From Geothrix sp. (GTDB lineage Bacteria; Acidobacteriota; Holophagae; Holophagales; Holophagaceae): a stretch of DNA of 64,000 nt. The notes below the pieces were generated by a model. The model was not told where the DNA came from. It saw only the letters and a program-made list of their open reading frames with translations, and searched no databases. Shown piece after piece: positions 41,542 to 50,764 of the stretch (the stretch's first letter is position 1; each line of letters begins with the position of its first letter). The DNA lies in contig NZ_JAHRYQ010000002.1 in assembly GCF_020622065.1 (NCBI RefSeq), positions 1-64,000 on the forward strand, read 5' to 3'. Made by a program: the position numbers and the translations under genes.

Positions 41542-42678
41542 TCAGGGGACCTCCTTCAGCACCGCCTCGGGTTGGACGATCTGCAGGTCGCTGCAGAGGC
41601 CCAGGAAGGCATCCAGGAAAGGCTTGTGGGCCGCACCGTAGATCACCAGGATCCGCTTCCCCGGGTAGAGGGCCGAAAGGGCCCGGATCCGCCCGGCGAT
41701 CTTCAGATTCCGGTTCTCCCACAGGGCGAGACGCCCCCGGTCTGACCCGTCCTTCAGGCGCGTTCGCAGGTACACGGCCCATTGGGCGTCCACATCCGCC
41801 GCCGCATAGGCCGGCGAGTTCAGGTGGCGGAGGTAGGGCAGCAGGTCCCCCGCCGCCACGGCCGCATCCCGGCGCTCCTGGCTCTCCCGGTGGACTGACG
41901 CCTTCGCGGTCCCGGCCAACAGGGGCGCCTCCTTGCGGGAGACGGCGAGGGCCGCCATGACCTGCTCCAGCGGTTCCGGGGCCTCGAATTCGTCCACGCA
42001 GGCGATCCGCGCGTGGCCGAGTTTCCGGGCCAGGGGGATCGCCACCGCCTGGATCTCGTTGACGCGAGTGAGGTGGGCGTCCAGCTTGGCGGCCAGGGCC
42101 GCGGGGATCCGGTTCCGTGCGGGGCTTCCCTCGGGGATCCGGGACCAGGCCAGCAGCGCACTGGGCCATTCGTAGGCCGCCAGATGCTGGAGGGTCAAGG
42201 TCACGAGGGCAGCCGGTTCCGAAGACACGCCCTTCTGCGCCGCGAGGACCCGGGAGGCCTGCACCATGTCCAGGCGGAGAAGCGCCTGGGCCTCGTGGCC
42301 CAGCGCCAGCGACGCCTCCGCAAACTGGTCGAGCAGCACCTCGTGGATGGAGGTGGCCTTGGATCGCAGCTCCAGTTCGTGGATGTGGGGCCCGGGAAGC
42401 GCCTCCACGGCCACCACATCAGGCCTGAACGCCTCCAGGCGCTGGAGGAGCGCCTCCACCATGGCGGGCTGGAACCGGGCCTGGACCTCCCGGAAGTGGA
42501 AGGTTCCCAGCACCAGCACCTGGGTGCGCTCCGATTCGGGAACGAGGTGCTGGAGACGCACGAGTGGTAGAGGCTCCTGGATTGGGCCGGCCGGAAGGAG
42601 GATCGGGATGCCCCCCAGCGCCGTCAGGGCCATCGAGCGAAACGCCACGCCCATCGCCATCTCCGCAGGAGGTTTCAT
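41542..42678 (-). CDS. DUF5694/TraB-like protein
   Basis: A 378-residue protein. Residues 1-30 may form a signal peptide (VAFRSMALTALGGIPILLPAG). The first conserved block is TQVLVLGTFHFREVQARF (about 51-68), followed by DVVAVEALPGPHIHELEL. The last is RILVIYGAAHKPFLDAFL (about 344-361). A Gly-His pair at each end is the TraB/PrgY-type signature; the DUF5694 family, in part of this superfamily, is uncharacterised. It lies convergent to lipA with 24 bases between stops. Start choice between 42678 and nearby in-frame ATGs is uncertain. Confidence 0.72.
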   Translation of the reverse strand: MKPPAEMAMGVAFRSMALTALGGIPILLPAGPIQEPLPLVRLQHLVPESERTQVLVLGTFHFREVQARFQPAMVEALLQRLEAFRPDVVAVEALPGPHIHELELRSKATSIHEVLLDQFAEASLALGHEAQALLRLDMVQASRVLAAQKGVSSEPAALVTLTLQHLAAYEWPSALLAWSRIPEGSPARNRIPAALAAKLDAHLTRVNEIQAVAIPLARKLGHARIACVDEFEAPEPLEQVMAALAVSRKEAPLLAGTAKASVHRESQERRDAAVAAGDLLPYLRHLNSPAYAAADVDAQWAVYLRTRLKDGSDRGRLALWENRNLKIAGRIRALSALYPGKRILVIYGAAHKPFLDAFLGLCSDLQIVQPEAVLKEVP

Positions 42679-42730
42679 CAGACGAGGCCTACGCCCCCCG
42701 GTCACCCGCGTTTAGCCGCCGGCCCGATGA

Positions 42731-42787
42731 CTGAAAAGGACAAGGGCTCCGGAAGCCGAGGCCCCGGAGCCCTTGTCTGTTTTTCAG
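42731..42787. terminator. bidirectional terminator between the redox operon and the DUF5694 gene
   Basis: A 14-base stem (42739-42752 with 42764-42777; arm GACAAGGGCTCCGG) has an 11-base loop and symmetrical CTGAAAA / TTTTCAG flanks. It follows the response-regulator stop on the minus strand by 6 bases. Confidence 0.85.
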
Positions 42788-42792
42788 TTCAG

Positions 42793-43920
42793 CTAGGCGT
42801 GAACTCGGGCCTCCGCCCCCAGGAACTGCTGCTCGAAGGCCGCCCAGTCCAACGCATCCGTGCCTGCAGCCTGCGGCTTGTCGGAGGTCCGCAGACGGGT
42901 GATCTCGTCCTGGTACCAGTCGATGACGGGTTGGCCGATCTTCAGGGCGGGAAGTTCCCCAGCCAGGTCGGAGGGCGTCATCAGGCAGACCCAGCCCCGG
43001 TCATAGGGGCTGTGCATGAGCTCGCCGGGATCCGTGAGCAGGCCCGCGTTGTCGTGCTCGATGCGGCCGCTGAGGGGCGCGGCCACATGGACCTCGCCCG
43101 TGGCCCCCTTCAGGGTGAAGAGAGGATCACCCTGCTTCACGACCTTGCCCCGCTCGGGAAGCACCACCGTCTTCACGGCACCCAGGGCCTTGCGCACGAA
43201 ATCATCGATGCCCACGCGGATCTGGCCTTCGGGCTCGATCCGGACCCACGCATGGCCCGCCGACAGGAAGGCACCGCCGGGCACGCAGAATTCGCTGGCA
43301 GACACGACCTCGGCCATTTCAGGAGCGACCACGCGCACATTGGGACGGCGCTGAGCTTCGATGCGCGCCGTGCGCTTGATGAGCAGCTTCTTGGCGAACT
43401 CCGCCAGCTCGTCGGCGGTGAAGGGCTTCTGCACATACTCGCAGGCACCCTGCTGGAGCGTCTGGACCGCGGTCTCGATGCTGCCGTAGCCGGTGATGAC
43501 GACCACATCCACATCGGGGCGCAGGTGCTTCGCCGCCTTCACCACATCCACGCCATCCATGTCCGGCATCTTGAGGTCGGTGAAGAGGAAGTCGTAGTCG
43601 TTCCGCTGGATCAGGCCCAGAGCCTCCGGGCCGTGCTCCACGGTGTCGACACTGTAGCCCTCCAGGACCAGGATGCGGCGGAAGGAGTCGAGCACCACCG
43701 CCTCATCGTCCACGGCGATGATCCGGGCCTTGGGATTGGGCACCTCCACGCGCTTGAGGCTCTTGGCCTCATGGGTGAAGTCCAGGCGGATCGAGGTGTT
43801 CAAGACCGCCTCGCGGGCCTGGCGTTCCCGTTTCTCGTGCATGCGGCGGAGGCTCGTACGCACCAGGAAGTCGATGCCCACGAAGGCAACGAACATGATG
43901 ATGATCAAAAGGGCGGTCAT
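42793..43920 (-). CDS. membrane-anchored response regulator fused to a GcvH-like domain
   Basis: A 375-residue protein with three parts. An N-terminal membrane helix (residues 3-20, ALLIIIMFVAFVGIDFLV) is unusual for a response regulator. The receiver domain (66-185) has acidic residues D71/D72, phospho-acceptor D115 (LFTDLKMPDMDG) and K165. The C-terminal part (215-315) resembles glycine cleavage H protein: GHAWVRIEPEGQIRVGIDDFVRKALG and GLLTDPGELMHSPYDRGW. The lipoyl-lysine position of true GcvH (ESVKA) reads LKGATGE, so lipoylation is unlikely. There is no DNA-binding domain. It follows the kinase gene by 9 bases and likely acts on the HybA/HybB-like complex. Confidence 0.85.
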   Translation of the reverse strand: MTALLIIIMFVAFVGIDFLVRTSLRRMHEKRERQAREAVLNTSIRLDFTHEAKSLKRVEVPNPKARIIAVDDEAVVLDSFRRILVLEGYSVDTVEHGPEALGLIQRNDYDFLFTDLKMPDMDGVDVVKAAKHLRPDVDVVVITGYGSIETAVQTLQQGACEYVQKPFTADELAEFAKKLLIKRTARIEAQRRPNVRVVAPEMAEVVSASEFCVPGGAFLSAGHAWVRIEPEGQIRVGIDDFVRKALGAVKTVVLPERGKVVKQGDPLFTLKGATGEVHVAAPLSGRIEHDNAGLLTDPGELMHSPYDRGWVCLMTPSDLAGELPALKIGQPVIDWYQDEITRLRTSDKPQAAGTDALDWAAFEQQFLGAEARVHA

Positions 43921-43929
43921 GGGGACCTC

Positions 43930-45468
43930 CTAGGTGGTGGTGGGAATGGGGGGCTGGCCGCCGTCCGGGGTGTCTTGGGGGCCGGCTGCCGTAGGAATGC
44001 GAAGGGTGAATTGGGTGCCCTGGCCAGGTTCGCTCTGTACCTCGAGGGCGCCGCCGTGGGCCTCGACGATGCCCCAGCTGACTGCGAGCCCAAGCCCCGT
44101 GCCATGGTTGCCCTTGGTGGTGTAGAAGGGCTCGAAGATGCGGGGCAGGTCTTCGGCGGCAATGCCGCGTCCGCTGTCCTTGATGACGAGCTCGATGGAG
44201 CCGTCAGGTCCCGAGCGCGTGCTGGCCCGGATGGTCCCGCCCTCGGTGCCGATGGCATCTCCCGCATTGAGCAGCAGGTTCACGGCCACCTGCTGGATCT
44301 GGTTGGCATCGGCATGGGCGAGGGGCAGTTCCGCCGCCAGGTCCAACGACAGGTCCACCTGGTTCAGCGACAGCTGCGTCATCACCACGGACACCGCCCG
44401 CCGCACGACTTCATTGAGGTCCATGGGCTTCCGCGCCGGAGCCGTGGGGCGGGCGAAATCCAGGAGTCCCCGGATGATCCCCCGGCAGCGCACTGTCTCC
44501 CGGACGATCACATCGAGGTCTTCGCAGGCGGAGGCGTCACCCTCCATCCGCTTTCGCAGCAGGGAGGCATAACTGAGGACGCCGGTCAGCGGGTTGTTGA
44601 TCTCATGGGCGACGCCCGCAGCCAGCCGACCCACGGAGGCGAGCTTGTCGGCCTGGGCCAGCTGCCCCTGAGTCTCGGCCAGCCGTTGGGTCATGGCGTT
44701 GAAGGCCCCGGCCAGCTCGCCCAGTTCATGGCGACCGCTCACGGGGATGGTGGTCGAAAGATCTCCTTCGCCCACCCGCCGCGTGCCTGCCACCAGCGCC
44801 GCCACGGGCTCCACCACCAGCCGGCGGTTCATCCACCAGAGAATGAAGCTGCCCGCGAGCATGGCGAGGATGGCCGAAGCGGCGATCACCGCCCGGCTGT
44901 GGGCGATCTCCCGGTCCACCTCCGCCAGCGACACATTCACATCCAGCACGCCCAGCAGGCTCTGCTTGGCGCTGTGGGCGTGGCAGTCCGCCGTCGAGCA
45001 GGTCGGTTCGTTGGGGATGGGGTTGATGAGGCCCAGAACGCGCGTTCCGTCCGGAGCGCGGAAGGTCCGGGCGCGGGCCTGGATTTCCAGGCGCTCCAAC
45101 GGCCGTCCTTCCGCGTGGCAGGCGTAGCAGGCCTCGCCCCGGATATCGAGGCTGGTGCCGATCTCCTCGTTGGCCGAGGAGAACATGATCCGCCCCTCCT
45201 TGTTGAAGACGCGGACCTTGCGGATGCCCTCCTCCTGGAGCTCGCCCACGGAGCGGATCTGCCGGTGCAGATTCTCCCGGCGGTTCTCAAGCATGTCGAA
45301 GTGGGTGGCGCTCTTGATCGTTTCGCTCAGCTGGTCGGCGCTGCGGGTTCGTTCGGCCAGGAGCTGAGCCGTATGCGACCGCAGGATGACCACCGCCATG
45401 CCGCCGATCACCAGCGCCGTCGACAGACCGGCGCCGAGGATCAGACGGGTGCCGATGCGGGTTCGCAT
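43930..45468 (-). CDS. sensor histidine kinase with two c-type heme motifs in the periplasmic domain
   Basis: A 512-residue kinase. Membrane helices lie at about residues 8-29 and 192-212. The periplasmic sensor contains CYACH (C114, C117, H118) and a wider CSTADCH (C157, C162, H163), both able to bind covalent heme c, which points to redox sensing. A HAMP linker follows. The dimerisation domain has VAHEINNPLTG (phospho-acceptor H288). The ATPase domain shows N, G1 and G2 boxes (LLLNAGDAIG, IKDSGRGI, GTGLGLAVSWG). A Pro-rich tail ends the protein. The cognate response regulator is 9 bases downstream. Confidence 0.9.
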   Translation of the reverse strand: MRTRIGTRLILGAGLSTALVIGGMAVVILRSHTAQLLAERTRSADQLSETIKSATHFDMLENRRENLHRQIRSVGELQEEGIRKVRVFNKEGRIMFSSANEEIGTSLDIRGEACYACHAEGRPLERLEIQARARTFRAPDGTRVLGLINPIPNEPTCSTADCHAHSAKQSLLGVLDVNVSLAEVDREIAHSRAVIAASAILAMLAGSFILWWMNRRLVVEPVAALVAGTRRVGEGDLSTTIPVSGRHELGELAGAFNAMTQRLAETQGQLAQADKLASVGRLAAGVAHEINNPLTGVLSYASLLRKRMEGDASACEDLDVIVRETVRCRGIIRGLLDFARPTAPARKPMDLNEVVRRAVSVVMTQLSLNQVDLSLDLAAELPLAHADANQIQQVAVNLLLNAGDAIGTEGGTIRASTRSGPDGSIELVIKDSGRGIAAEDLPRIFEPFYTTKGNHGTGLGLAVSWGIVEAHGGALEVQSEPGQGTQFTLRIPTAAGPQDTPDGGQPPIPTTT

Positions 45469-45471
45469 GGC

Positions 45472-46638
45472 TCAGGCCCCCTCTTCCGGCCGGTGGCCAT
45501 CGGCCACGGGACCATCGGGGAAGATGGAGAAGTTGCGCACCGCGAAGGCGAACACCGCCATGCCCGTGGCCACCAGGCCCAGCGAGACGATGATCTCCAT
45601 GCCCGAGGGCAGGTAGCGCGTGCCCGAAGCCGCTTCCATGCCCGTGATGCTGACATTCAGGCGGTTCATGACGAAGCCCAGCACCGCCAGGAAAGCCCCG
45701 CCCACCAGCCAGTTCGGATTGGTGCGCAGACGACGGAAGGACATCAGGATCACCGGCAGGATCACGCCCAAGGTGAATTCGAGCAGGAACATCTGGCCCT
45801 CGTAGCCGAAGTCCCGGATGCTGCCGAAGGCGTGGTTGCGGTTGATGGCCTGAAGCCGCATGAGGCCGTAGATGCCGAGGGCCACGACCATGCCGCGGGC
45901 CAGGGGCTCCAGCAGGTCCATCTCCAGATGACGGTGGAAGGCCCGGCCGCTGAGGTAGGACTCCAGGATCACCATGCCGATGCCCGCGCCGATGGCGGAG
46001 ATGTAGAAGTGGAGGGGCAGCATGGGGGAATACCAGAGCGGATGGAGCTTGCTCGGCACGATGAGGTAGAGCGTTCCCAGCGAGGACTGGTGGAGGGTCG
46101 AGAGGATGACGCCGATGATGACGAGCGGAGTGATGAGCCGGTGGATGATCCGCGCCGGGGTATGGAGGCCGAAGCGCTCGAAGACCACGGGGGAGAATTC
46201 CACGGCCAGCACGGTGGTGTAGAGCATCACGCACCAGGCCACTTCGAACATGACGGAGTGGGGGTTCCAGTAGACGATGGCGTGCCAGATGCGCCAGGGC
46301 TGGCCCAGGTCCAGCAGCAGGGCCACGATCACGAAGGCATAGCCCAGGAAGCCCGTCAGGATGGTCGGCCGTACGATGGGCTCGAAGCGCTTGAGGTTGA
46401 AGAGGTGGACCACGGCGGTCAGCGTGAAGGCGCCGGCGGCCAGGCCCACACCGCAGAGCAGGTCGAAGCCGATCCAGAGGCCCCAGGGGAACTGGTCGCT
46501 CAGGTGCGTGACGGCGCCGAGCCCCTTGGTGAAGCGGATCACGGTGACGGCGCAGAAGGCCAGGAAGAGCACGACGAAGACGGCCGTCCAGAAACCGGGG
46601 CGGAACCGACGGGGAGCGAGCGTGGCGAGGGTGTTCAT
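45472..46638 (-). CDS. HybB/NrfD-type integral membrane oxidoreductase subunit
   Basis: A 388-residue polytopic protein of the NrfD/HybB family, the quinone-interacting membrane subunit of many respiratory complexes. About ten helices are visible: FWTAVFVVLFLAFCAVTVIRF, GLWIGFDLLCGVGLAAGAFTL, ILTGFLGYAFVIVALLLDLG and so on. Conserved parts are PWRIWHAIVYWNPHSVMFEVAW and TLHQSSLGTLYLIVPSKLHPLWYSPMLPLHFYISA. No cofactor-binding cysteines are expected. The ATG at 46638 overlaps the HybA-like gene stop (ATGA). An open frame running past 46638 into the Fe-S gene is an artefact of high GC. Confidence 0.92.
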   Translation of the reverse strand: MNTLATLAPRRFRPGFWTAVFVVLFLAFCAVTVIRFTKGLGAVTHLSDQFPWGLWIGFDLLCGVGLAAGAFTLTAVVHLFNLKRFEPIVRPTILTGFLGYAFVIVALLLDLGQPWRIWHAIVYWNPHSVMFEVAWCVMLYTTVLAVEFSPVVFERFGLHTPARIIHRLITPLVIIGVILSTLHQSSLGTLYLIVPSKLHPLWYSPMLPLHFYISAIGAGIGMVILESYLSGRAFHRHLEMDLLEPLARGMVVALGIYGLMRLQAINRNHAFGSIRDFGYEGQMFLLEFTLGVILPVILMSFRRLRTNPNWLVGGAFLAVLGFVMNRLNVSITGMEAASGTRYLPSGMEIIVSLGLVATGMAVFAFAVRNFSIFPDGPVADGHRPEEGA

Positions 46639-47399
46639 GACCGGTCCTCCCGACCGTGGTTGTGTCCGTTGCCGTTGGATTCCGCCTTGGCCACATCCAC
46701 GCGGCGGGCCGTGATCCAGTGGACGCCGTAGAGGAAGACGCCCCATACGCCCACGAAATCGGGAATGTTGGAGAGCACCTGCCAAGTGCGCATGGCCGGG
46801 GGATCGGCGGGCAGGTTCGACTTGAGGCCCAGCTTGTCGAAGGGAGCGCTGGAAATCATCATCACCGAGGTGCCGCCGGCCTCGGTGAGTCCGTAGATGT
46901 GGTCCACATAGGCGCCCGGCTTCTGCCGGATGCGCGTCCGGGCCTCCCAGATCAGATCCTCCTTCTTGCCGAAGATGGTGGCCTCGGCCGGGCAGGCCTC
47001 GGCGCAGGCCGTGGGCTTGCCCTCCTTCAGGCGCCCGGCGCACAGGATGCACTTCCCCACCACGGGCACCGGCCGGTCCCACTGGTACTTCGGGATCTCG
47101 AAGGGGCAGGCCATCATGCAGTAACGGCAGCCCATGCAGCGCTCGGCATCGTAGACCACCGGTCCCTCGGGCGTTTTCTTCAGGGCGGCGACGGGGCAGA
47201 CGGAGGCGCAGGTCGGCACCTCGCAGTGCATGCACATGCGGCGGACATTGAGGCCTTCCCGTTCCTGGACCGTGGTCCAGGTATAGGCCGTCAACACCTC
47301 CTCTACCTTGCCCGGTAGCTTGTTCTGCTCCTTGCACGCGGAGCTGCAGGCGCCGCATCCGATGCAGCGCGTAGCGTCGAAGAGAAGGCCCATGCCCAT
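46635..47399 (-). CDS. HybA-like periplasmic-type [4Fe-4S] ferredoxin subunit
   Basis: A 254-residue protein with four cysteine clusters able to hold four [4Fe-4S] centres: CIGCGACSSACKEQN (residues 12-26), CMHCEVPTCASVCPVAAL (about 57-74), CMGCRYCMMACPFEIP (about 89-104) and CILCAGRLKEGKPTACAEACPAEA (about 117-140). A C-terminal helix (VGVWGVFLYGVHWITA) anchors it in the membrane. A Tat signal is not seen, so its side of the membrane is unclear. It transfers electrons to or from the HybB-like subunit; a catalytic partner is not in this cluster. The first gene of the operon, with SD AGGAGAA before the ATG. Confidence 0.92.
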   Translation of the reverse strand: MGMGLLFDATRCIGCGACSSACKEQNKLPGKVEEVLTAYTWTTVQEREGLNVRRMCMHCEVPTCASVCPVAALKKTPEGPVVYDAERCMGCRYCMMACPFEIPKYQWDRPVPVVGKCILCAGRLKEGKPTACAEACPAEATIFGKKEDLIWEARTRIRQKPGAYVDHIYGLTEAGGTSVMMISSAPFDKLGLKSNLPADPPAMRTWQVLSNIPDFVGVWGVFLYGVHWITARRVDVAKAESNGNGHNHGREDRS

Positions 47400-47527
47400 G
47401 GGTTCTCCTGTCTTATCAACCTCCTCCGGAGGGATTCCGGAGGGTTTCGACAGGAAGCATCCACCCTCCCAGGAGCATAGTCAACCCCTTGGTAGTAATT
47501 AAAAATGACTATCTTGTCGTGTAAAAG
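47400..47527 (-). promoter_or_regulatory. upstream region of the HybA-like operon with distal inverted repeat
   Basis: An inverted repeat (ATAGTCA at 47477-47483, TGACTAT at 47506-47512) brackets AACCCCTTGGTAGTAATT on the plus strand. TTGACT on the minus strand (47479-47484) could be a -35 box, but no good -10 follows at 16-18 bases. The CTCCGGA / TCCGGAG pair nearer the start could form a hairpin in the leader. The regulator is unknown. Confidence 0.4.
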
Positions 47528-47557
47528 ATAAAAGCCCCGCGGCTGCGGGGCTTTTAT
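47528..47557 (-). terminator. terminator after the Cys-rich small protein gene
   Basis: A 13-base perfect stem (ATAAAAGCCCCGC / GCGGGGCTTTTAT) with a GGCT loop starts 16 bases after the stop. A/T flanks allow both directions. Confidence 0.85.
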
Positions 47558-47573
47558 GAGAAATCAAAGATAG

Positions 47574-47774
47574 TTAAGCCTTCTTGGCCTTAGGGCAGTC
47601 GGCCTTCTTGCAGTCGGCGTTTTTATCGCACGCCTTATCCCCCTTACAGGTCGTCTTATCGGCCTTGCAGCACTCCTTGCAGGCCTTGGGGGCGACCGCC
47701 TCCTTGGGCTTGTCCTGAGTGAAGGCGGTGACGGCGAAGGCCGCGACCGCGAGCGAAACGAGGAACTTCTTCAT
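47574..47774 (-). CDS. small Cys/Lys-rich secreted protein
   Basis: A 66-residue protein. A Sec signal peptide covers residues 1-19 (KKFLVSLAVAAFAVTAFT). The mature part has seven cysteines in about 37 residues, spaced KACKECCKADKTTCKGDK and AC-DKNADC-KKADC, with many lysines and aspartates. This is metallothionein-like in composition but matches no family I recognise. Metal binding or a disulfide-rich fold are the obvious options. It has its own AGGAG ribosome site, a -10-like TACCCT about 30 bases upstream and its own terminator, so it is an independent gene between the HybA operon and groESL. Confidence 0.75.
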   Translation of the reverse strand: MKKFLVSLAVAAFAVTAFTQDKPKEAVAPKACKECCKADKTTCKGDKACDKNADCKKADCPKAKKA

Positions 47775-47815
47775 GGGTGACTCCTAAGTAGGAAATGCCA
47801 GGGTACCTCAGTCCC

Positions 47816-47843
47816 GGGGCGGGCTTCGATCACATCCCGCCCC
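47816..47843. repeat. GC-rich inverted repeat upstream of the Cys-rich gene
   Basis: GGGGCGGG at 47816-47823 and CCCGCCCC at 47836-47843 form an 8-base stem with a 12-base loop. It lies between the groEL terminator and the Cys-rich gene. Its role is unknown. Confidence 0.35.
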
Positions 47844-47858
47844 TGCGGAGTTCGGGAT

Positions 47859-47890
47859 TGAAAACGCCCCGCATATGCGGGGCGTTTTCA
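47859..47890 (-). terminator. groEL terminator
   Basis: A perfect 32-base palindrome (arm TGAAAACGCCCCGCAT) 19 bases after the groEL stop. It ends in TTTTCA on both strands. Confidence 0.9.
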
Positions 47891-47909
47891 CGAACTGCAA
47901 AGCGGCTGA

Positions 47910-49562
<1,653 letters not shown>

Positions 49563-49850
49563 TTAGCCGACGATCGCGAGAATCTCGTCTTCGCGCACGA
49601 TCACATGATCGACGCCGTCGATCTTCACTTCCGTGCCGCTGTACTTGCCGATCAGCACTTTCTGGCCAGCCGCCACGGACATCGGGTTGCGGGTGCCGTT
49701 CTCGTTGATCTTGCCCTCGCCGACGGCCACCACTTCAGCCTCCATGGGCTTCTCCTTGGCGGTGTCGGGGATGATGATGCCGCCCTTGACGGTTTCGGCT
49801 GCGTCGACGCGCTTGAGCACCACGCGGTCGGACAGAGGCTTGATGGCCAT
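49563..49850 (-). CDS. groES: co-chaperonin GroES
   Basis: A 95-residue lid of the GroEL chamber. Conserved parts are IKPLSDRVVLKRVDAAETVKGGIIIPDTAKEKPMEAEVVAVG and KVLIGKYSGTEVKIDG, including the mobile loop. The ATG at 49850 has AGGAGG; in-frame upstream extension to 49973 is ignored. The promoter is covered by CIRCE. Confidence 0.98.
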   Translation of the reverse strand: MAIKPLSDRVVLKRVDAAETVKGGIIIPDTAKEKPMEAEVVAVGEGKINENGTRNPMSVAAGQKVLIGKYSGTEVKIDGVDHVIVREDEILAIVG

Positions 49851-49893
49851 GGGACCTCCTTGGAAAGAAAGTGAAAAGGAACGAAGGGGGCTG

Positions 49894-49920
49894 TTAGCAC
49901 TCACCAACAGCGAGTGCCAA
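49894..49920. promoter_or_regulatory. CIRCE operator (HrcA binding site)
   Basis: TTAGCACTC-N9-GAGTGCCAA differs from the consensus TTAGCACTC-N9-GAGTGCTAA at one base. It lies 44 bases upstream of groES. HrcA repressor would bind here and release upon heat shock. A third half-site is present just beyond it. Confidence 0.93.
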
Positions 49921-49948
49921 GTCTGGCACTCCCCGAAACCCCGGTCAA
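49920..49948 (-). promoter_or_regulatory. candidate groESL promoter
   Basis: On the minus strand TTGACC (49943-49948) is separated by 17 bases from CAGACT (49920-49925). The start would fall inside CIRCE, the usual arrangement for HrcA control. The -10 match is weak (3 of 6). Confidence 0.5.
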
Positions 49949-50065
49949 GGCTGAAAGATGCGGGGCACGACAAAATCTTAGTTTATTTATATTAGATTTT
50001 CTTCTTGTTTGGATTACATCTTGAAATCGGCTTCGGTTTCCGGTTTGAGGTGTAGCCTCGACTAC

Positions 50066-50764
50066 ATGGAACACTTGGCGACCCTGCGCGACCTGCAAGC
50101 CACCCTGGACTACCTCCGAACCATCGAACGAGACCTATCGGCCCTGCCTCCGGATCTTGCATCGCTGGACGCCCGCCTCAAGGCCATCGAAAAGCAGACC
50201 GCCGACAAGACCAAGGCCCTCGAGACCGCCCGGACCTACATCCAGCTGAAATCCAAAGAGCTGATCCAGGCCGAGAAGGACGAAGAGCGCGCCCGCGCCG
50301 CGGTCAAGACCACCAGCCAGAAGATCCAGTACACCGCCGCCATCCGCGAGCTGGACGAGAAAGAGCGCATGCGCTCTCAGATCGCCCGGCCCCTGAAGGC
50401 CCTCGAGACCGAAGCCAAAGCGCTTGAGCAGGCCCTCGCGGCGCTCGAAGCCGAGCGGGCCACCCTCCAGGTCCAGTTCGACGAACTGCACGGCGTATTC
50501 CTCGATGAGCACGCCAACCAGGTGGAAGGACGAAAGAAGCTCAAGGCCCAGCAGGCCGCCCTCGAAGCCAAGCTGGCGCCGCCCGAGGTGGCCCGTTTCC
50601 ATCGCCTGGCCCACGCCCGCCAGGGCCGCGTGGTCGTCCCCGTCGAGAACGGCGCCTGCTCCGGATGCCATGTCAAGCTCCGTGGCCCCTTCCTCTTCCA
50701 GCTGAAGGAAGCCAAGGGAGCCGTGGTCTGCGAGTCCTGTCAGCGGATCCTTTTCCTGCCGTGA
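50066..50764 (+). CDS. coiled-coil protein with C4 zinc ribbon (CT398-like)
   Basis: A 232-residue protein. Residues 5-165 form a long coiled coil (for example RTIERDLSALPPDLASLDARLKAIEKQTADKTKALETARTYIQLKSKELIQ). The C-terminal C4 zinc ribbon has GACSGCHVKL and VVCESCQRILFLP (about 197-232). Such proteins interact with sigma-54 or chromosome partners in Chlamydia, but in most bacteria the role is unknown. The ATG at 50066 is chosen; the frame extends upstream to 50009 in AT-rich intergenic DNA. It overlaps yggS by 4 bases. Confidence 0.85.
   Translation: MEHLATLRDLQATLDYLRTIERDLSALPPDLASLDARLKAIEKQTADKTKALETARTYIQLKSKELIQAEKDEERARAAVKTTSQKIQYTAAIRELDEKERMRSQIARPLKALETEAKALEQALAALEAERATLQVQFDELHGVFLDEHANQVEGRKKLKAQQAALEAKLAPPEVARFHRLAHARQGRVVVPVENGACSGCHVKLRGPFLFQLKEAKGAVVCESCQRILFLP

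Noticed and set aside
41523-41554. Direct repeat GGGGACCTCC near the end of the DUF5694 gene
   Set aside because: Two copies 22 bases apart in GC-rich coding DNA do not form a hairpin and have no context.
42727-46731. A 1334-codon open frame on the plus strand
   Set aside because: It covers four well-supported minus-strand genes (response regulator, kinase, HybB-like, HybA-like). The peptide is His/Gly/Ala/Asp-rich, with no motif or ribosome site, as expected for an antisense frame in GC-rich DNA.
45472-47358. A 628-codon minus frame joining the HybA-like and HybB-like region
   Set aside because: The upstream part overlaps the Fe-S gene out of frame. The ATG at 46638 with its ATGA overlap gives a normal NrfD-length protein.
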